Source: Pseudomonas bubulae (GTDB taxonomy: Bacteria > Pseudomonadota > Gammaproteobacteria > Pseudomonadales > Pseudomonadaceae). Taken from it: a stretch of DNA of 64,000 nucleotides. Location of the stretch: assembly GCF_900618535.1 (NCBI RefSeq), contig NZ_UYJA01000004.1, positions 186,001-250,000 of the forward strand, read 5' to 3'. Every line of letters starts with the position of its first letter. Position 1 is the first letter of the stretch. A program made the position numbers and the translations under genes. Positions 8,437 to 17,703 of this stretch are shown piece after piece. The notes below the pieces were generated by a model. That model saw nothing but the letters and a program-made list of their open reading frames with translations, was not told the DNA's origin and did no database searches.

Positions 8437-8546
8437 AACGACCTGTTCTTAGGCATATCAGACATATCATCAAACCGCCCTTGCCCACTGGCTAAAGCCC
8501 TACCAGAATCAGACTTCGATCGCGCTTTGTAGAAGGATAAAAAGTC

Positions 8547-8804
8547 ATGATGCACGCGGATTTGATTGATGAGCAGGATCTGGTTGGCCAACTGCGCTCG
8601 CTGGGCTTTGAAGTGTCAGGTACGGCGGAGCAGGCCTGCACAACGGCAGTCTGTGGGCTGAACGAGACCAATGCCCGCGCCCTCAAGGGGTTGGTCGAAA
8701 AGCTCTACACCGGCAGCGCAACCATTTTGCCTGCAGTGCGCGAGGCCATTGACCGGCAGTTGCTGCCGGGCTTGGCGCAGTTCAAGCAGAGCAAGGTCGG
8801 GTAA
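8547..8804 (+). CDS. Small hypothetical protein, 85 residues
   Basis: I do not recognise this family. The product is soluble, alpha-helical in appearance, with two cysteines (QACTTAVCGLNE, about residues 30-36) and no signal peptide or membrane segment. GAAGGA lies about 11 bases before the ATG. It occupies the place where P. aeruginosa carries PA5381-PA5384 between cdhB and gbdR. It converges on gbdR, with a strong inverted repeat between the two. Codon use looks native. Moderate confidence that it is a gene. Confidence 0.55.
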   Translation: MMHADLIDEQDLVGQLRSLGFEVSGTAEQACTTAVCGLNETNARALKGLVEKLYTGSATILPAVREAIDRQLLPGLAQFKQSKVG

Positions 8805-8807
8805 GGC

Positions 8808-8919
8808 AAAAGCGCCCTCACCCTAGCCCTCTCCCGAAGGGAGGGGGACTAAAAGCAAAAGCAGTTTTGCGCCTCGATACAGATCAAGCGCCCTCCCCAC
8901 CCCGGGTGAGGGCGCTTTT
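8808..8919. terminator. Inverted repeat with perfect 16-base arms, bidirectional terminator-like
   Basis: AAAAGCGCCCTCACCC (8808-8823) and GGGTGAGGGCGCTTTT (8904-8919) are perfect complements, with an inner CTCTCCC/GGGAGGG element of the CCCTCACCC repeat family. The runs of A and T at the ends fit termination for both convergent genes. Confidence 0.65.
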
Positions 8920-8924
8920 GATTG

Positions 8925-10028
8925 TTAAATCCTCACACTGGCAAACGTCGACTCATTGCGCGCCTGATTCAACGCCGACATCGGCCCGGCCAGCGGCGCC
9001 AGCAACAGGGACTGCGGGATCTGCACCAGGGTGGTCTGCTGCGCAGTGTTGGAACCCACCCGCTCATCCCGTGGCGGAATGCCGAAGTATTCGCGGTAGC
9101 ACTTGGAAAAATGCGGCGTGGACACAAAGCCGCACACCGCCGCCACTTCAATAATCGACATCGGTGTTTGCTTGAGCAACTGCCGCGCCCGCACCAGCCG
9201 CAACTTCAGGTAATAGCGCGACGGCGAACAATGCAGGTACTTCTGGAACAAGCGCTCGAGCTGGCGCCGCGACACAGTCACATACACCGCCAGCTCATCA
9301 AGGTCGATGGGCTCTTCGAGGTTGGCTTCCATCAACGCGACGATTTCCTGCAGCTTGGGCTGGTTGGTGCCAAGCATGTGCTTGAGCGGCACCCGCTGGT
9401 GGTCCTGCTCGTTGCGGATACGTTCATACACAAACATTTCCGAAATCGCCGCCGACAGTTCACGGCCATGATCGCGGCTGATCAGGTGCAGCATCATGTC
9501 CAGCGGTGCCGTGCCGCCCGAGCTGGTAAAACGGCTGCGGTCGAGGGTAAACAGCCGCGTGCTCATGGCCACGCGCGGGAAGGCTTCCTGCATCGAGGCC
9601 AGGCATTCCCAGTGCACACTGCAATCAAAACCGTCGAGCAAGCCGGCATAGGCCAGTGCCCAGCTGCCGGTGCACACGGCACCCAGGCGACGGGACTGGC
9701 GCGCCTGACTCTGCAACCAGGACACATGCTCACGGGTCACGGTGCGCTGAATGCCGATACCACCACACACGATGACCATGTCCAGCGCCGGAGCCTTGTG
9801 CATGCTGGCGTCGGGGGTCACCTGCAGACCGTCACTGGCCCAGACCTGACTGCCATCGGCGCTGAGGGTGCTCCAGCGATACAACTCACGGCCCGACAAC
9901 TGGTTGGCCATGCGCAAAGGTTCTATCGCGGAAGCCAGGGAAATGAGCGTGAAATTGTCCAGCAGCAGAAAGCCGATGGATTGAGGCGTACGGTTCTGGG
10001 GTTGGACCCCGGAGTTGAACGACGTCAT
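8925..10028 (-). CDS. gbdR: GbdR, glycine betaine/dimethylglycine-responsive AraC activator
   Basis: Activator of 367 residues: an N-terminal GATase1/DJ-1-like sensor domain (about residues 15-205) with Cys119 in the elbow motif AVCTGSW, then an AraC DNA-binding domain (about 230-330; VSRRQLERLFQKY and VAAVCGFVSTPHFSKCYREYFG). In P. aeruginosa the orthologue (PA5380) senses glycine betaine and dimethylglycine and activates gbcAB, dgcAB, soxBDAG, cbcXWV, sdaB and pchP. It lies between the carnitine operon and sdaB, as expected. Its own 363-base leader holds no obvious operator. The most likely target site in this window is the triple repeat at 11922. Confidence 0.93.
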   Translation of the reverse strand: MTSFNSGVQPQNRTPQSIGFLLLDNFTLISLASAIEPLRMANQLSGRELYRWSTLSADGSQVWASDGLQVTPDASMHKAPALDMVIVCGGIGIQRTVTREHVSWLQSQARQSRRLGAVCTGSWALAYAGLLDGFDCSVHWECLASMQEAFPRVAMSTRLFTLDRSRFTSSGGTAPLDMMLHLISRDHGRELSAAISEMFVYERIRNEQDHQRVPLKHMLGTNQPKLQEIVALMEANLEEPIDLDELAVYVTVSRRQLERLFQKYLHCSPSRYYLKLRLVRARQLLKQTPMSIIEVAAVCGFVSTPHFSKCYREYFGIPPRDERVGSNTAQQTTLVQIPQSLLLAPLAGPMSALNQARNESTFASVRI

Positions 10029-10391
10029 CGCGGTATCTCCTCACACAAAGCGGGTGATGGCCTCAGGCACAGGCTCTTGTTATTACCCTCGTTTCACGGG
10101 GCTTTGAAATGACAACGCAAATGCCATGCCTAAACTTGAATGGCTATTCAACAAAGTCTGAAAACGACGTCGCAATGTGTCTGGCAGGGTGATGGGAAAT
10201 GACGGTTAAACACGGATACACAGGTGCTGACCGAGGCTGTTGAGCACATCGGTAGCACTTGTGGGAAGGGTGTAGGAGCTGCTCGGTTACAGAATGTCAC
10301 CGAAAGTACGAGTGCGCCAAAACGGGTCGGTGTGCGCTGAAAAAGCGCCGAGGCTGTAGGAGCAAGCCCGCTCCCAGAGGTGTTTGGGGGC
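10029..10391. other. 363-base spacer between gbdR and sdaB
   Basis: This holds the gbdR promoter region (gbdR reads leftward from 10028) and the downstream end of sdaB. A single REP half with hairpin GGAGC/GCTCC lies at 10355-10377, and a degraded copy (TGTAGGAGCTGCTCGG) at about 10271. I see no gene; the open frames across it are shadows. Confidence 0.6.
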
Positions 10392-11768
10392 TCAACATTC
10401 CACCGCACTGACCGCCAGGCCGCCGCGCGAGGTTTCCTTGTATTTGTCGTGCATGTCGGCACCGGTGTCGCGCATGGTGCGGATCACCCGGTCCAGGGAA
10501 ATAAAGTGCTGGCCGTCACCGCGCAAGGCCATCTGCGCCGCATTGATCGCCTTGACTGCGGCAATGGCATTGCGCTCGATGCAGGGTACTTGAACCAACC
10601 CGCCCACCGGGTCACAGGTCAGGCCCAGGTTATGCTCCAGACCAATTTCAGCGGCGTTGCACAGTTGCTCCGGGGTGGCGCCGAGGATTTGCGCCAGCCC
10701 GGCAGCCGCCATCGCGCAGGCCGAGCCGACTTCGCCCTGGCAGCCCACTTCAGCCCCGGAAATCGACGCATTCTTTTTGCACAAAATGCCGATCGCCGCG
10801 GCGCTCAGCAGGTAGTCGACCACATGCGCTTCGCTGACTTCATCGCTGAATTTCATAAAATAGTGCAACACTGCCGGGATGATCCCTGCCGCACCATTGG
10901 TGGGCGCCGTGACCATGCGCCCGCCGGCTGCGTTTTCTTCGTTGACCGCCAGGGCGAACAGGTTGACCCATTCCATCGCGCTCAGGGTCGAGCCGATCAC
11001 ATTGGGCTTGCCCAGTTCCAGCAGGCTGCGGTGCAGGCGCGCAGCACGCCGACGTACATTGAGGCCGCCGGGCAGGATGCCTTCATGTTTCAGGCCTTGC
11101 TCCACGCAGTCCTGCATGGCGCGCCAAAGTTTGATCAGACCGCAGCGGATTTCATCTTCGCTGCGCCAGATGCGTTCGTTGGCCATCATCAATGCCGCCA
11201 CGCTCAGGTGATGTGTGCGGCACAGGTCCAGCAGTTCGACGGCACTATTAAAATCGTAAGGCAGCTCGGTGCGATCCATGTCCAATACGCCACTGGCCGC
11301 TTGCGCCGCATCCACTACAAAGCCACCGCCAACCGAGTAATAAGTATCGCCATGCAATATGCCGTGCCCGCTGTGCGCTACCAGGGTCATGGCATTGGGA
11401 TGAAATGCCAGGTTCTCGTCTATCAGGCGCATATCCTGCGCCCAGTCGAACGGAATCGGTACATGGCCGTCGAGTAACAGGGTGCGGCTTTCGCGCAGCT
11501 GCGCGATACGCGAACCAATGCAGGACGGATCAATCGCATCCGGCCATTCCCCCATCAAACCCATGATGACCGCGTTGTCACTGCCATGACCGATACCGGT
11601 GGCCGACAGCGAGCCATAGAGCTGCACTTCGATACGGCTTACCTGTTGCAGTTGATCGCGTTCACGCAAGCCCTGCACAAACAGCGCCGCGGCCCGCATC
11701 GGGCCCACGGTGTGGGAACTGGAAGGGCCGATACCGATCTTGAACAGGTCAAACACGCTGATAGCCAT
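10392..11768 (-). CDS. sdaB: L-serine dehydratase (4Fe-4S)
   Basis: Single-chain Fe-S L-serine ammonia-lyase of 458 residues that makes pyruvate and ammonia from serine, the last step when choline-derived glycine is used as carbon. The beta domain starts [20 protein letters not shown]. The alpha domain carries the cluster cysteines in [26 protein letters not shown] and [14 protein letters not shown] segments. The ATG was chosen over an upstream GTG because GAGG sits 9 bases before it. It diverges from cbcX, and the shared spacer carries the triple 21-bp repeat, so both are probably GbdR targets. Confidence 0.93.
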   Translation of the reverse strand: MAISVFDLFKIGIGPSSSHTVGPMRAAALFVQGLRERDQLQQVSRIEVQLYGSLSATGIGHGSDNAVIMGLMGEWPDAIDPSCIGSRIAQLRESRTLLLDGHVPIPFDWAQDMRLIDENLAFHPNAMTLVAHSGHGILHGDTYYSVGGGFVVDAAQAASGVLDMDRTELPYDFNSAVELLDLCRTHHLSVAALMMANERIWRSEDEIRCGLIKLWRAMQDCVEQGLKHEGILPGGLNVRRRAARLHRSLLELGKPNVIGSTLSAMEWVNLFALAVNEENAAGGRMVTAPTNGAAGIIPAVLHYFMKFSDEVSEAHVVDYLLSAAAIGILCKKNASISGAEVGCQGEVGSACAMAAAGLAQILGATPEQLCNAAEIGLEHNLGLTCDPVGGLVQVPCIERNAIAAVKAINAAQMALRGDGQHFISLDRVIRTMRDTGADMHDKYKETSRGGLAVSAVEC

Positions 11769-12127
11769 GAGCACGAACCTCGGGGGTGAATGCCTTGCAT
11801 CATGGGGTGTTTGCAGTCGGCAAAAACGTCCAGCTACGACCCGCCTTTGCCTGCCAGCGCCCCCGACGTTTTATAGGGCGCAGAGGTATGAAAAAGACAG
11901 TTTTCAAGCCTCATTCGTCCAGATACGACCTCGCAGGTACTAGATACGACCCTGCCTGTACTGGATGCGACGCCCCCTGTAGGCGTTTGATTTTCGCTGT
12001 TACATGATCGGTTCTGACTCGATTGCAAGATGCGCTGGCAACACGCCTGCCGGGCATCGCCCGACCGCAACTGATATGTGCGGCTTTTCGATCGAAAACC
12101 GCAACCCGGACACACAGGAGTCGCTCC
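11769..12127. other. 359-base divergent spacer sdaB/cbcX
   Basis: This is a two-way promoter region. Its main content is the 63-base triple repeat at 11922-11984, placed almost in the middle: 154 bases from the sdaB start and 144 bases from the cbcX start. No gene is seen. CACAGGAG before 12128 is the cbcX ribosome site. Confidence 0.7.
11922..11984. promoter_or_regulatory. Three tandem 21-bp repeats, probable GbdR operator
   Basis: Units start at 11922, 11943 and 11964. The cores GATACGACC, GATACGACC and GATGCGACG are each followed by GTACT, GTACT and GTAGG near the unit end. Units 1 and 2 agree at 16 of 21 positions. The exact 21-base period is that of AraC-type half-sites. GbdR is the obvious candidate binder because both flanking genes belong to its known regulon in P. 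aeruginosa. Confidence 0.65.
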
Positions 12128-13075
12128 ATGACACATTCCTCATCGTTGTTGCTGGCTGCATTGCTGAGTCTGCCCGTCATCGCCCAGGCAGCAGAACCGG
12201 CGCAATGCAGTACCGTCAATTTTTCGGATGTCGGCTGGACCGACATCACCGTCACCACCGCCGTTACCAGCGAAGTGCTCAAGGGCCTGGGCTACAAAAC
12301 CAAAACCACCATGATTTCCGTGCCGGTTACCTACAAGTCGCTGGCCGATGGCAAGAACATGGACGTGTTTCTCGGCAACTGGATGCCGACCATGGAAAAC
12401 GACATCAAGGCCTACCGCGACGCGGGCACCGTCGAGACAGTGCGCGCCAACCTGGAGAACGCCAAATACACCCTTGCCGTACCCGAAGCCCTCTATGAGA
12501 AGGGCCTCAAGGACTTCTCCGACCTGCCCAAATTCAGCAAGGAACTGGACGGCAAGATCTACGGCATCGAGCCGGGCAACGACGGCAACCGCATGATCCA
12601 GACCATGATCGACAAAAACGCCTTCGGCCTGAAGGACGCCGGCTTCAAGGTGGTGGAATCCAGCGAAGCGGGGATGCTGTCGCAGGTTGACCGCGCCCAG
12701 CGTCGTGGCACCGAGGTGGTGTTCCTGGGCTGGGAACCCCACCCGATGAACACTCGCTTCAAAATGAAATACCTCACCGGTGGCGATGAGTTCTTCGGCC
12801 CCAACTATGGTCAGGCGACCATCTACACCAACACCCGCAAGGGCTACACCGAAGAATGCAGCAACGTGGGTCAGTTACTGAAGAATCTGGTGTTTACCCT
12901 GGACATGGAAAGCACCCTGATGGGCAAGGTGCTGGACGACAAGATCAAACCCGACGCGGCCGCCAAAGCCTGGCTCAAACAAAACCCGCAAGTGCTTGAA
13001 AGCTGGCTCGCGGGTGTTACCACGGTGGATGGCAAGCCCGGGCTTGAGGCCGTTAAAGCCAGCCTTGCGAAGTAA
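12128..13075 (+). CDS. cbcX: CbcX, periplasmic choline/betaine/carnitine-binding protein
   Basis: Binding protein of 315 residues with a signal peptide (MTHSSSLLLAALLSLPVIAQA, cut before AEP). The aromatic-cage segments VGWTDI, FLGNWMP and FLGWEPHPMN mark it as an OpuAC/ProX-type quaternary-amine receptor, similar to CaiX at 4937. It is the first gene of the cbcXWV import operon. The start was chosen by the ribosome site CAGGAG and by the signal peptide. It is probably activated with sdaB through the triple repeat upstream. Confidence 0.92.
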   Translation: MTHSSSLLLAALLSLPVIAQAAEPAQCSTVNFSDVGWTDITVTTAVTSEVLKGLGYKTKTTMISVPVTYKSLADGKNMDVFLGNWMPTMENDIKAYRDAGTVETVRANLENAKYTLAVPEALYEKGLKDFSDLPKFSKELDGKIYGIEPGNDGNRMIQTMIDKNAFGLKDAGFKVVESSEAGMLSQVDRAQRRGTEVVFLGWEPHPMNTRFKMKYLTGGDEFFGPNYGQATIYTNTRKGYTEECSNVGQLLKNLVFTLDMESTLMGKVLDDKIKPDAAAKAWLKQNPQVLESWLAGVTTVDGKPGLEAVKASLAK

Positions 13076-13143
13076 TCGCGGGCGTCGGGCGGCAACTGCG
13101 CCCGGCTCCGTTTCAATTCCCCTGCATGCGGACGTTCACTACC

Positions 13144-13989
13144 ATGCTGATTGATCAAAAAATCCCTCTGGGCGATTACATTGCAAACTTCGTCGACTGG
13201 CTGACCCAGCACGGCGCCAGCACCTTCGATGCCATCGCCAGCACGCTGGAAGCCATGATCCACGCTGTGACCTTTGCCCTCACCTGGTTCAATCCCTTTG
13301 TGTTTATCGGGCTGATTGCACTGTTTGCCCACTTTATCCAGCGCAAGTGGGGGCTCACGGTTTTTGTGGCGCTGTCGTTTCTGCTGATCCTTAACCTGGG
13401 GTATTGGCAAGAAACCATGGAAACCCTGGCCCAGGTGCTGTTCGCTACATTTGTATGCGTGATCATCGGCGTGCCGCTAGGAATTCTCGCGGCGCACAAA
13501 CCCATGTTCTACACCTTTATGCGTCCTGTTCTCGACCTGATGCAGACCGTTCCTACCTTCGTTTACCTGATCCCGACCCTGACCCTGTTCGGGCTGGGCG
13601 TGGTGCCGGGGCTGATTTCCACAGTGGTATTTGCCATTGCCGCGCCGATCCGCCTGACTTACCTGGGCATCCGCGATGTCCCCCATGAGTTGCTTGATGC
13701 GGGTAAGGCCTTTGGCTGCTCCCGTCGCCAGTTGCTCACCCGTATCGAGCTTCCCCACGCCATGCCGAGCATCGCCGCCGGGATTACCCAATGCATCATG
13801 CTGTCATTGTCGATGGTGGTGATCGCCGCCCTGGTGGGTGCCGATGGTCTGGGCAAACCGGTGGTCAATGCCCTCAACACTGCCGATATCGCCTTGGGCT
13901 TTGAAGCCGGGCTGGCGATCGTGCTGCTGGCCATCATGCTCGACCGTATCTGCAAGCAGCCGGACGCCAAAGCAGGAGCCGACGCATGA
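13144..13989 (+). CDS. cbcW: CbcW, ABC importer permease
   Basis: Inner-membrane permease of 281 residues of the ProW/OpuAB type. It has about six membrane segments (e.g. PFVFIGLIALFAHF, LTVFVALSFLLILNLGY, VLFATFVCVIIGVPLGILAA). The permease-ATPase contact loop reads ELLDAGKAFGCSRRQLLTRIELPHAMPSI, the EAA motif. The start MLIDQKIPLGDY fits the family; an upstream ATG would add six residues. Its stop overlaps the cbcV start by four bases (ATGA). Confidence 0.92.
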   Translation: MLIDQKIPLGDYIANFVDWLTQHGASTFDAIASTLEAMIHAVTFALTWFNPFVFIGLIALFAHFIQRKWGLTVFVALSFLLILNLGYWQETMETLAQVLFATFVCVIIGVPLGILAAHKPMFYTFMRPVLDLMQTVPTFVYLIPTLTLFGLGVVPGLISTVVFAIAAPIRLTYLGIRDVPHELLDAGKAFGCSRRQLLTRIELPHAMPSIAAGITQCIMLSLSMVVIAALVGADGLGKPVVNALNTADIALGFEAGLAIVLLAIMLDRICKQPDAKAGADA

Positions 13990-15164
13990 GTATTATCCGT
14001 TTCGATAATGTTGACGTGATCTTCGCCAAAGACCCCCGGGCAGCACTCGGCCTTCTGGACCAGGGCTTGTCGCGGGATCAGATCCTGAAAAAAACCGGGC
14101 AGATTGTTGGCGTGGAAAAGTCCAGCCTGGACATCGAAAAAGGTGAAATCTGCGTACTGATGGGTTTGTCAGGCTCGGGGAAATCCAGCTTGCTGCGCTG
14201 CATCAACGGGCTCAATACGGTCAGTCGCGGCCAGTTGTATGTAGAGCACGAAGGCAAACAGATAGACATTGCCTCGTGCACCCCTGCCGAACTGAAGATG
14301 ATGCGCACCAAGCGCATCGCCATGGTGTTTCAGAAATTCGCCCTGATGCCCTGGCTGACGGTGCGCGAAAACATCAGCTTCGGGCTGGAGATGCAGGGCC
14401 GTCCCGAAAAGGAACGCCGCACCCTGGTGGATGAAAAACTTGAGCTGGTGGGTCTGACCCAATGGCGCAATAAAAAGCCCGATGAGTTGAGCGGCGGCAT
14501 GCAGCAGCGGGTTGGCCTGGCGCGGGCACTGGCGATGGACGCCGATATCCTGCTGATGGACGAACCCTTTTCGGCACTTGACCCGTTGATCCGCCAGGGC
14601 TTGCAGGATGAGTTGCTGGAACTGCAACACAAGCTGAACAAGACCATTGTGTTTGTCAGCCATGACCTGGACGAAGCACTCAAGCTGGGCAGCCGCATTG
14701 CGATCATGAAAGACGGCAAGATCGTGCAGTACAGCAAGCCTGAAGAAATCGTGCTCAACCCCGCCGATGACTATGTACGCACCTTTGTTGCCCATACCAA
14801 CCCGCTCAACGTGCTGTGCGGACGCAGCCTGATGCGCACACTGGACAACTGCAAACGCATCAATGGCTCGGTGTGCATCGACCCGGGGGATGACTCGTGG
14901 ATTGATCTGGCGGAGGGCAACACCATAAAAGGCGTGCGCCAGGGTGCTGCTGTGGTGGACCTGCAACACTGGAAAAGCGGTCAGGCAGTAGAAGGCCTGG
15001 GGCGTGGGCCAACCCTGGTGGACAGTGGCATCGGCATGCGCGATGCACTACAGATCCGTTACCAGACCGGCAACAAACTGGTGCTGCACGACGATCACAA
15101 AGTGGTAGGGATACTGGGGGATACAGAGCTGTATCACGCGCTGCTGGGCAAGAATCTGGGGTAG
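13986..15164 (+). CDS. cbcV: CbcV, ABC importer ATPase
   Basis: ATPase of 392 residues energising the choline/betaine/carnitine importer. Walker A is GLSGSGKSSLLRC (about residue 59), signature LSGGMQQRVGLARAL, Walker B ILLMDEPFSALDP, and the H-loop FVSHDLDEA. The C-terminal 120 residues form an extension with CBS-like character, as in other ProV-type ATPases that sense ionic strength. It overlaps cbcW by four bases and ends before a convergent inverted repeat facing betT. Confidence 0.93.
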   Translation: MSIIRFDNVDVIFAKDPRAALGLLDQGLSRDQILKKTGQIVGVEKSSLDIEKGEICVLMGLSGSGKSSLLRCINGLNTVSRGQLYVEHEGKQIDIASCTPAELKMMRTKRIAMVFQKFALMPWLTVRENISFGLEMQGRPEKERRTLVDEKLELVGLTQWRNKKPDELSGGMQQRVGLARALAMDADILLMDEPFSALDPLIRQGLQDELLELQHKLNKTIVFVSHDLDEALKLGSRIAIMKDGKIVQYSKPEEIVLNPADDYVRTFVAHTNPLNVLCGRSLMRTLDNCKRINGSVCIDPGDDSWIDLAEGNTIKGVRQGAAVVDLQHWKSGQAVEGLGRGPTLVDSGIGMRDALQIRYQTGNKLVLHDDHKVVGILGDTELYHALLGKNLG

Positions 15165-15170
15165 GCATTA

Positions 15171-15279
15171 CCCTCACCCCAACCCTCTCCCGGAGGGAGA
15201 GGGAGCTGACTTGTGGAGATAGTGAGTCAGCATGCAGTCAGTCCCCTCTCCCTCCGGGAGAGGGTTAGGGTGAGGGGCT
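15171..15279. repeat. Convergent inverted repeat CCCTCACCC family, terminator-like
   Basis: CCCTCACCCCAACCCTCTCC and GGAGAGGGTTAGGGTGAGGG pair across about 65 bases, between the ends of cbcV and betT. Each arm also folds alone (CTCTCCCGGAGGGAGAG). A role in two-way termination is likely. Confidence 0.7.
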
Positions 15280-15289
15280 TTTGCAGTTC

Positions 15290-17284
15290 TTAGCTATATA
15301 CGCGGCCAAGGAGTTGGCGATGGCTTTCAAACTGATCGAGCACGTCACGGCTGATCTGCTCCTGGGTGAAGCCCATCAAGTCGTACTCCTGGTTACCGTT
15401 GTGCAAGTACACCTCAGCGCGGTAATAACGGCTGCGCACTTCGTCTTCACCCGACTCGCTCGGTGCGGCCAGGTAGCCATCCAGGCTGACTTCGTAGACA
15501 AACGGGTTGCCTTCTTCCATTTCAACCCGCACGCCCATGCAACGCTTGGCGCTGCCCAGCAGGGTCTGCACATCAAGCCCCTGACTACGCAATTGTACCG
15601 CCGCATCTTCCAGTGCCGGGGTCACGTGTTTGTCCATAAAACGCTGCACCACGGCTTGAGTCGGTTGCAGGTCCTGTGCAGTCAGCCGCTCGCTGAAACC
15701 ACGACGGCCACGGGCAGCCAGCTCGGCTTGTTCCTGTTCAACCAGAGTGTCCTGGCGCATCGCCTTGTGCAGGCCAAACATAAACAGGATCAATACCACC
15801 GAAAACGGCAAACCGGCCAGTACCACCATGGTTTGCATCGCCGCAAAGTTACCGGCAAACAGCAGACCGATAGTCACCAGCGTGATTACCGCCGACCAGA
15901 AGATCCGCAGCCAGTGCGGCGCATCTTCGTCCACATCACCGCCTTTGCACGACAGGTTGGCCATCATCACCGCGCCGGAGTCGGCCGGGGTCAGGAACAG
16001 CACAAAGCCGACAAAGATCGAGACACCGATAACAACTTTCGACGCAGGGTAATGCTCAAGCAGTTGATAAATCGCCATCGACGGCTGCTCAAGCGCCGTT
16101 TTACCCAGTTCCACGGCACCGTGGTTAACCACCAGGTCCAGCGCCGAGTTACCGAAGATCGACAACCAGGCCAAGGTGAAGCCCAGCGGAATCAACAGCA
16201 CGCCCGCCACCAGTTCACGCACCGTGCGACCACGGGAAATACGCGCGATAAACATCCCGACAAATGGGGCCCAGGAAATCCACCAGGCCCAGTAGAACAG
16301 AGTCCACAGGCCCAGCCAGCCTTCGGTTTTCCTGCTGTCGCCTTCGTACACGTACAGGTCAAAGGTTTTCATCACGATACCGTTGAGGTAGTCGCCGGTG
16401 TTTTGCACAAAACCGTTGAGCAGGTGCAGGGTCGGACCGAACAGCAGCACGAAAATCAGCAGGCCACTGAACAGGATAATGTTCAGGTTGGACAGTCGGC
16501 GGATGCCGTTCTCAACACCCGAGACTGCAGCAATGGTCGCCACGGTGCTCATCACGATGATCACGATCAACAGGTTGGTGTTGCTGTGTTCCATGCCGAA
16601 CAGGTTCTCAAGCCCCGACGACACCTGCATCGAACCAATGCCCAGGTTGGTCACCAGACCCAGCAGTGTCACGAACATACCGAAGCCATCCACCGCATGG
16701 CCCGCAGCACCTTTGACCCAGCGCTCGCCCATCAACGGATACAGCGCCGAACGCAACGCCAGCGGCTGGTTGTGACGGTAGGCAAAATAGGCCACGGCCA
16801 GACCGACCAGCGCGTAAATCGCCCAGCCATGCAGACCCCAGTGCAGGAAAGTCAGTTGCAACGCCTGGCGCGCTGCTTCATGGCTGCCCGACACGCCTTC
16901 AGGCGGGTTGAAGTAGTGATCCAGCGGCTCGGATGCGCCGAAGTACAGCAGCGAAATACCGATACCGGACGAGAACAGCATCCCGGCCCAGGCGCCATAG
17001 CTGAAATCCGGGGTGTCCTGTTTCGTTCCCAGTTTCAATTTTCCGTAGGACGAAAACGCCAACCCGACCACAAAGATCAGATAAGCAGCGATGACTACCA
17101 TGTAGTACCAGCCGAAGCTGCGCGACAGCCATTCCTGGGCCACACCCAGGATACGGCCCGCTTCTTCGGGAGCAATGATCAGGATGGCAGTCAGCAAAAG
17201 TATCAAGGCAGTGGAGGTGTAAAACACCCAACCGTTGACCGTCACCTTTTGCGGTGGGGTCTTTATAAGAGAGGCAGAACTCAT
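15290..17284 (-). CDS. betT: BetT-type choline transporter (BCCT family)
   Basis: Secondary choline/proton symporter of 664 residues with about 12 membrane helices. The BCCT signature is complete (FYWAWWISWAPFVGMFIARI, preceded by GWAIYALVGLAVAY in TM4). A soluble C-terminal domain of about 150 residues (from LHKAMRQDTLVEQEQ) is typical of the long, osmotically regulated BetT forms. The start MSSASLIKTPPQ is the likely one; 17 extra upstream residues have no ribosome site. It diverges from betI, and the spacer holds the BetI operator. It corresponds to P. aeruginosa betT1 (PA5375). Confidence 0.92.
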   Translation of the reverse strand: MSSASLIKTPPQKVTVNGWVFYTSTALILLLTAILIIAPEEAGRILGVAQEWLSRSFGWYYMVVIAAYLIFVVGLAFSSYGKLKLGTKQDTPDFSYGAWAGMLFSSGIGISLLYFGASEPLDHYFNPPEGVSGSHEAARQALQLTFLHWGLHGWAIYALVGLAVAYFAYRHNQPLALRSALYPLMGERWVKGAAGHAVDGFGMFVTLLGLVTNLGIGSMQVSSGLENLFGMEHSNTNLLIVIIVMSTVATIAAVSGVENGIRRLSNLNIILFSGLLIFVLLFGPTLHLLNGFVQNTGDYLNGIVMKTFDLYVYEGDSRKTEGWLGLWTLFYWAWWISWAPFVGMFIARISRGRTVRELVAGVLLIPLGFTLAWLSIFGNSALDLVVNHGAVELGKTALEQPSMAIYQLLEHYPASKVVIGVSIFVGFVLFLTPADSGAVMMANLSCKGGDVDEDAPHWLRIFWSAVITLVTIGLLFAGNFAAMQTMVVLAGLPFSVVLILFMFGLHKAMRQDTLVEQEQAELAARGRRGFSERLTAQDLQPTQAVVQRFMDKHVTPALEDAAVQLRSQGLDVQTLLGSAKRCMGVRVEMEEGNPFVYEVSLDGYLAAPSESGEDEVRSRYYRAEVYLHNGNQEYDLMGFTQEQISRDVLDQFESHRQLLGRVYS

Positions 17285-17703
17285 TGCACGGATGCTCCAG
17301 GGAGTGCGAGACAAGGACTTAAGGCAACGCACCACACGACCATTCGCCTAGATAGCGACCAACGGTCGAGTGATATAAAGACACCGCTAAAAAACCGGAC
17401 CCGCCCAGACCGCGTTCAAAACCTGTGTGCGTCCCCTTGAAATCAAGGGCTGCCCCGCGTGGTCTGATGCGTTGTGCCTGTTTGGATCTCCCGTCAGCGC
17501 CTGCGAAAGCCTGCTTCTGCTTGGGTTCCATGGGAATTTACCGTGTCGATTTGCGCCATTCATGCGTAGGAAAACGACATAAATCGCGACGATTTGTCGC
17601 AGAGCTTATTCTTTGTTGATTGAACGTTCAATCAAAACAAAATAGACTGGCTGCCGTTCAGTGATGTTTTTGCACTGACCGCCGGCCCAAGGAGATTTGC
17701 GAA
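17285..17703. other. 419-base divergent spacer betT/betI
   Basis: This is a two-way promoter region holding the 20-base BetI palindrome at 17616 and a smaller dyad AAATCG/CGATTT at 17581-17595. The betT-proximal half has no clear element that I can name. No gene is seen. Confidence 0.6.
17616..17635. promoter_or_regulatory. BetI operator palindrome
   Basis: TTGATTGAAC followed directly by GTTCAATCAA is a perfect 20-base palindrome, 68 bases before betI. TetR-type BetI proteins bind such dyads and release on choline, so this is the likely operator for betIBA and perhaps also for the divergent betT. Confidence 0.75.

Noticed and set aside
10148..10462. 104-codon minus-strand frame across the gbdR/sdaB spacer
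   Set aside because: It runs into the sdaB end out of frame and has no family resemblance or ribosome site.
15281..17440. 719-codon open frame on the plus strand
   Set aside because: It is antisense to betT, which has complete BCCT motifs; the plus-strand product is His/Gln-rich and without recognisable domains.
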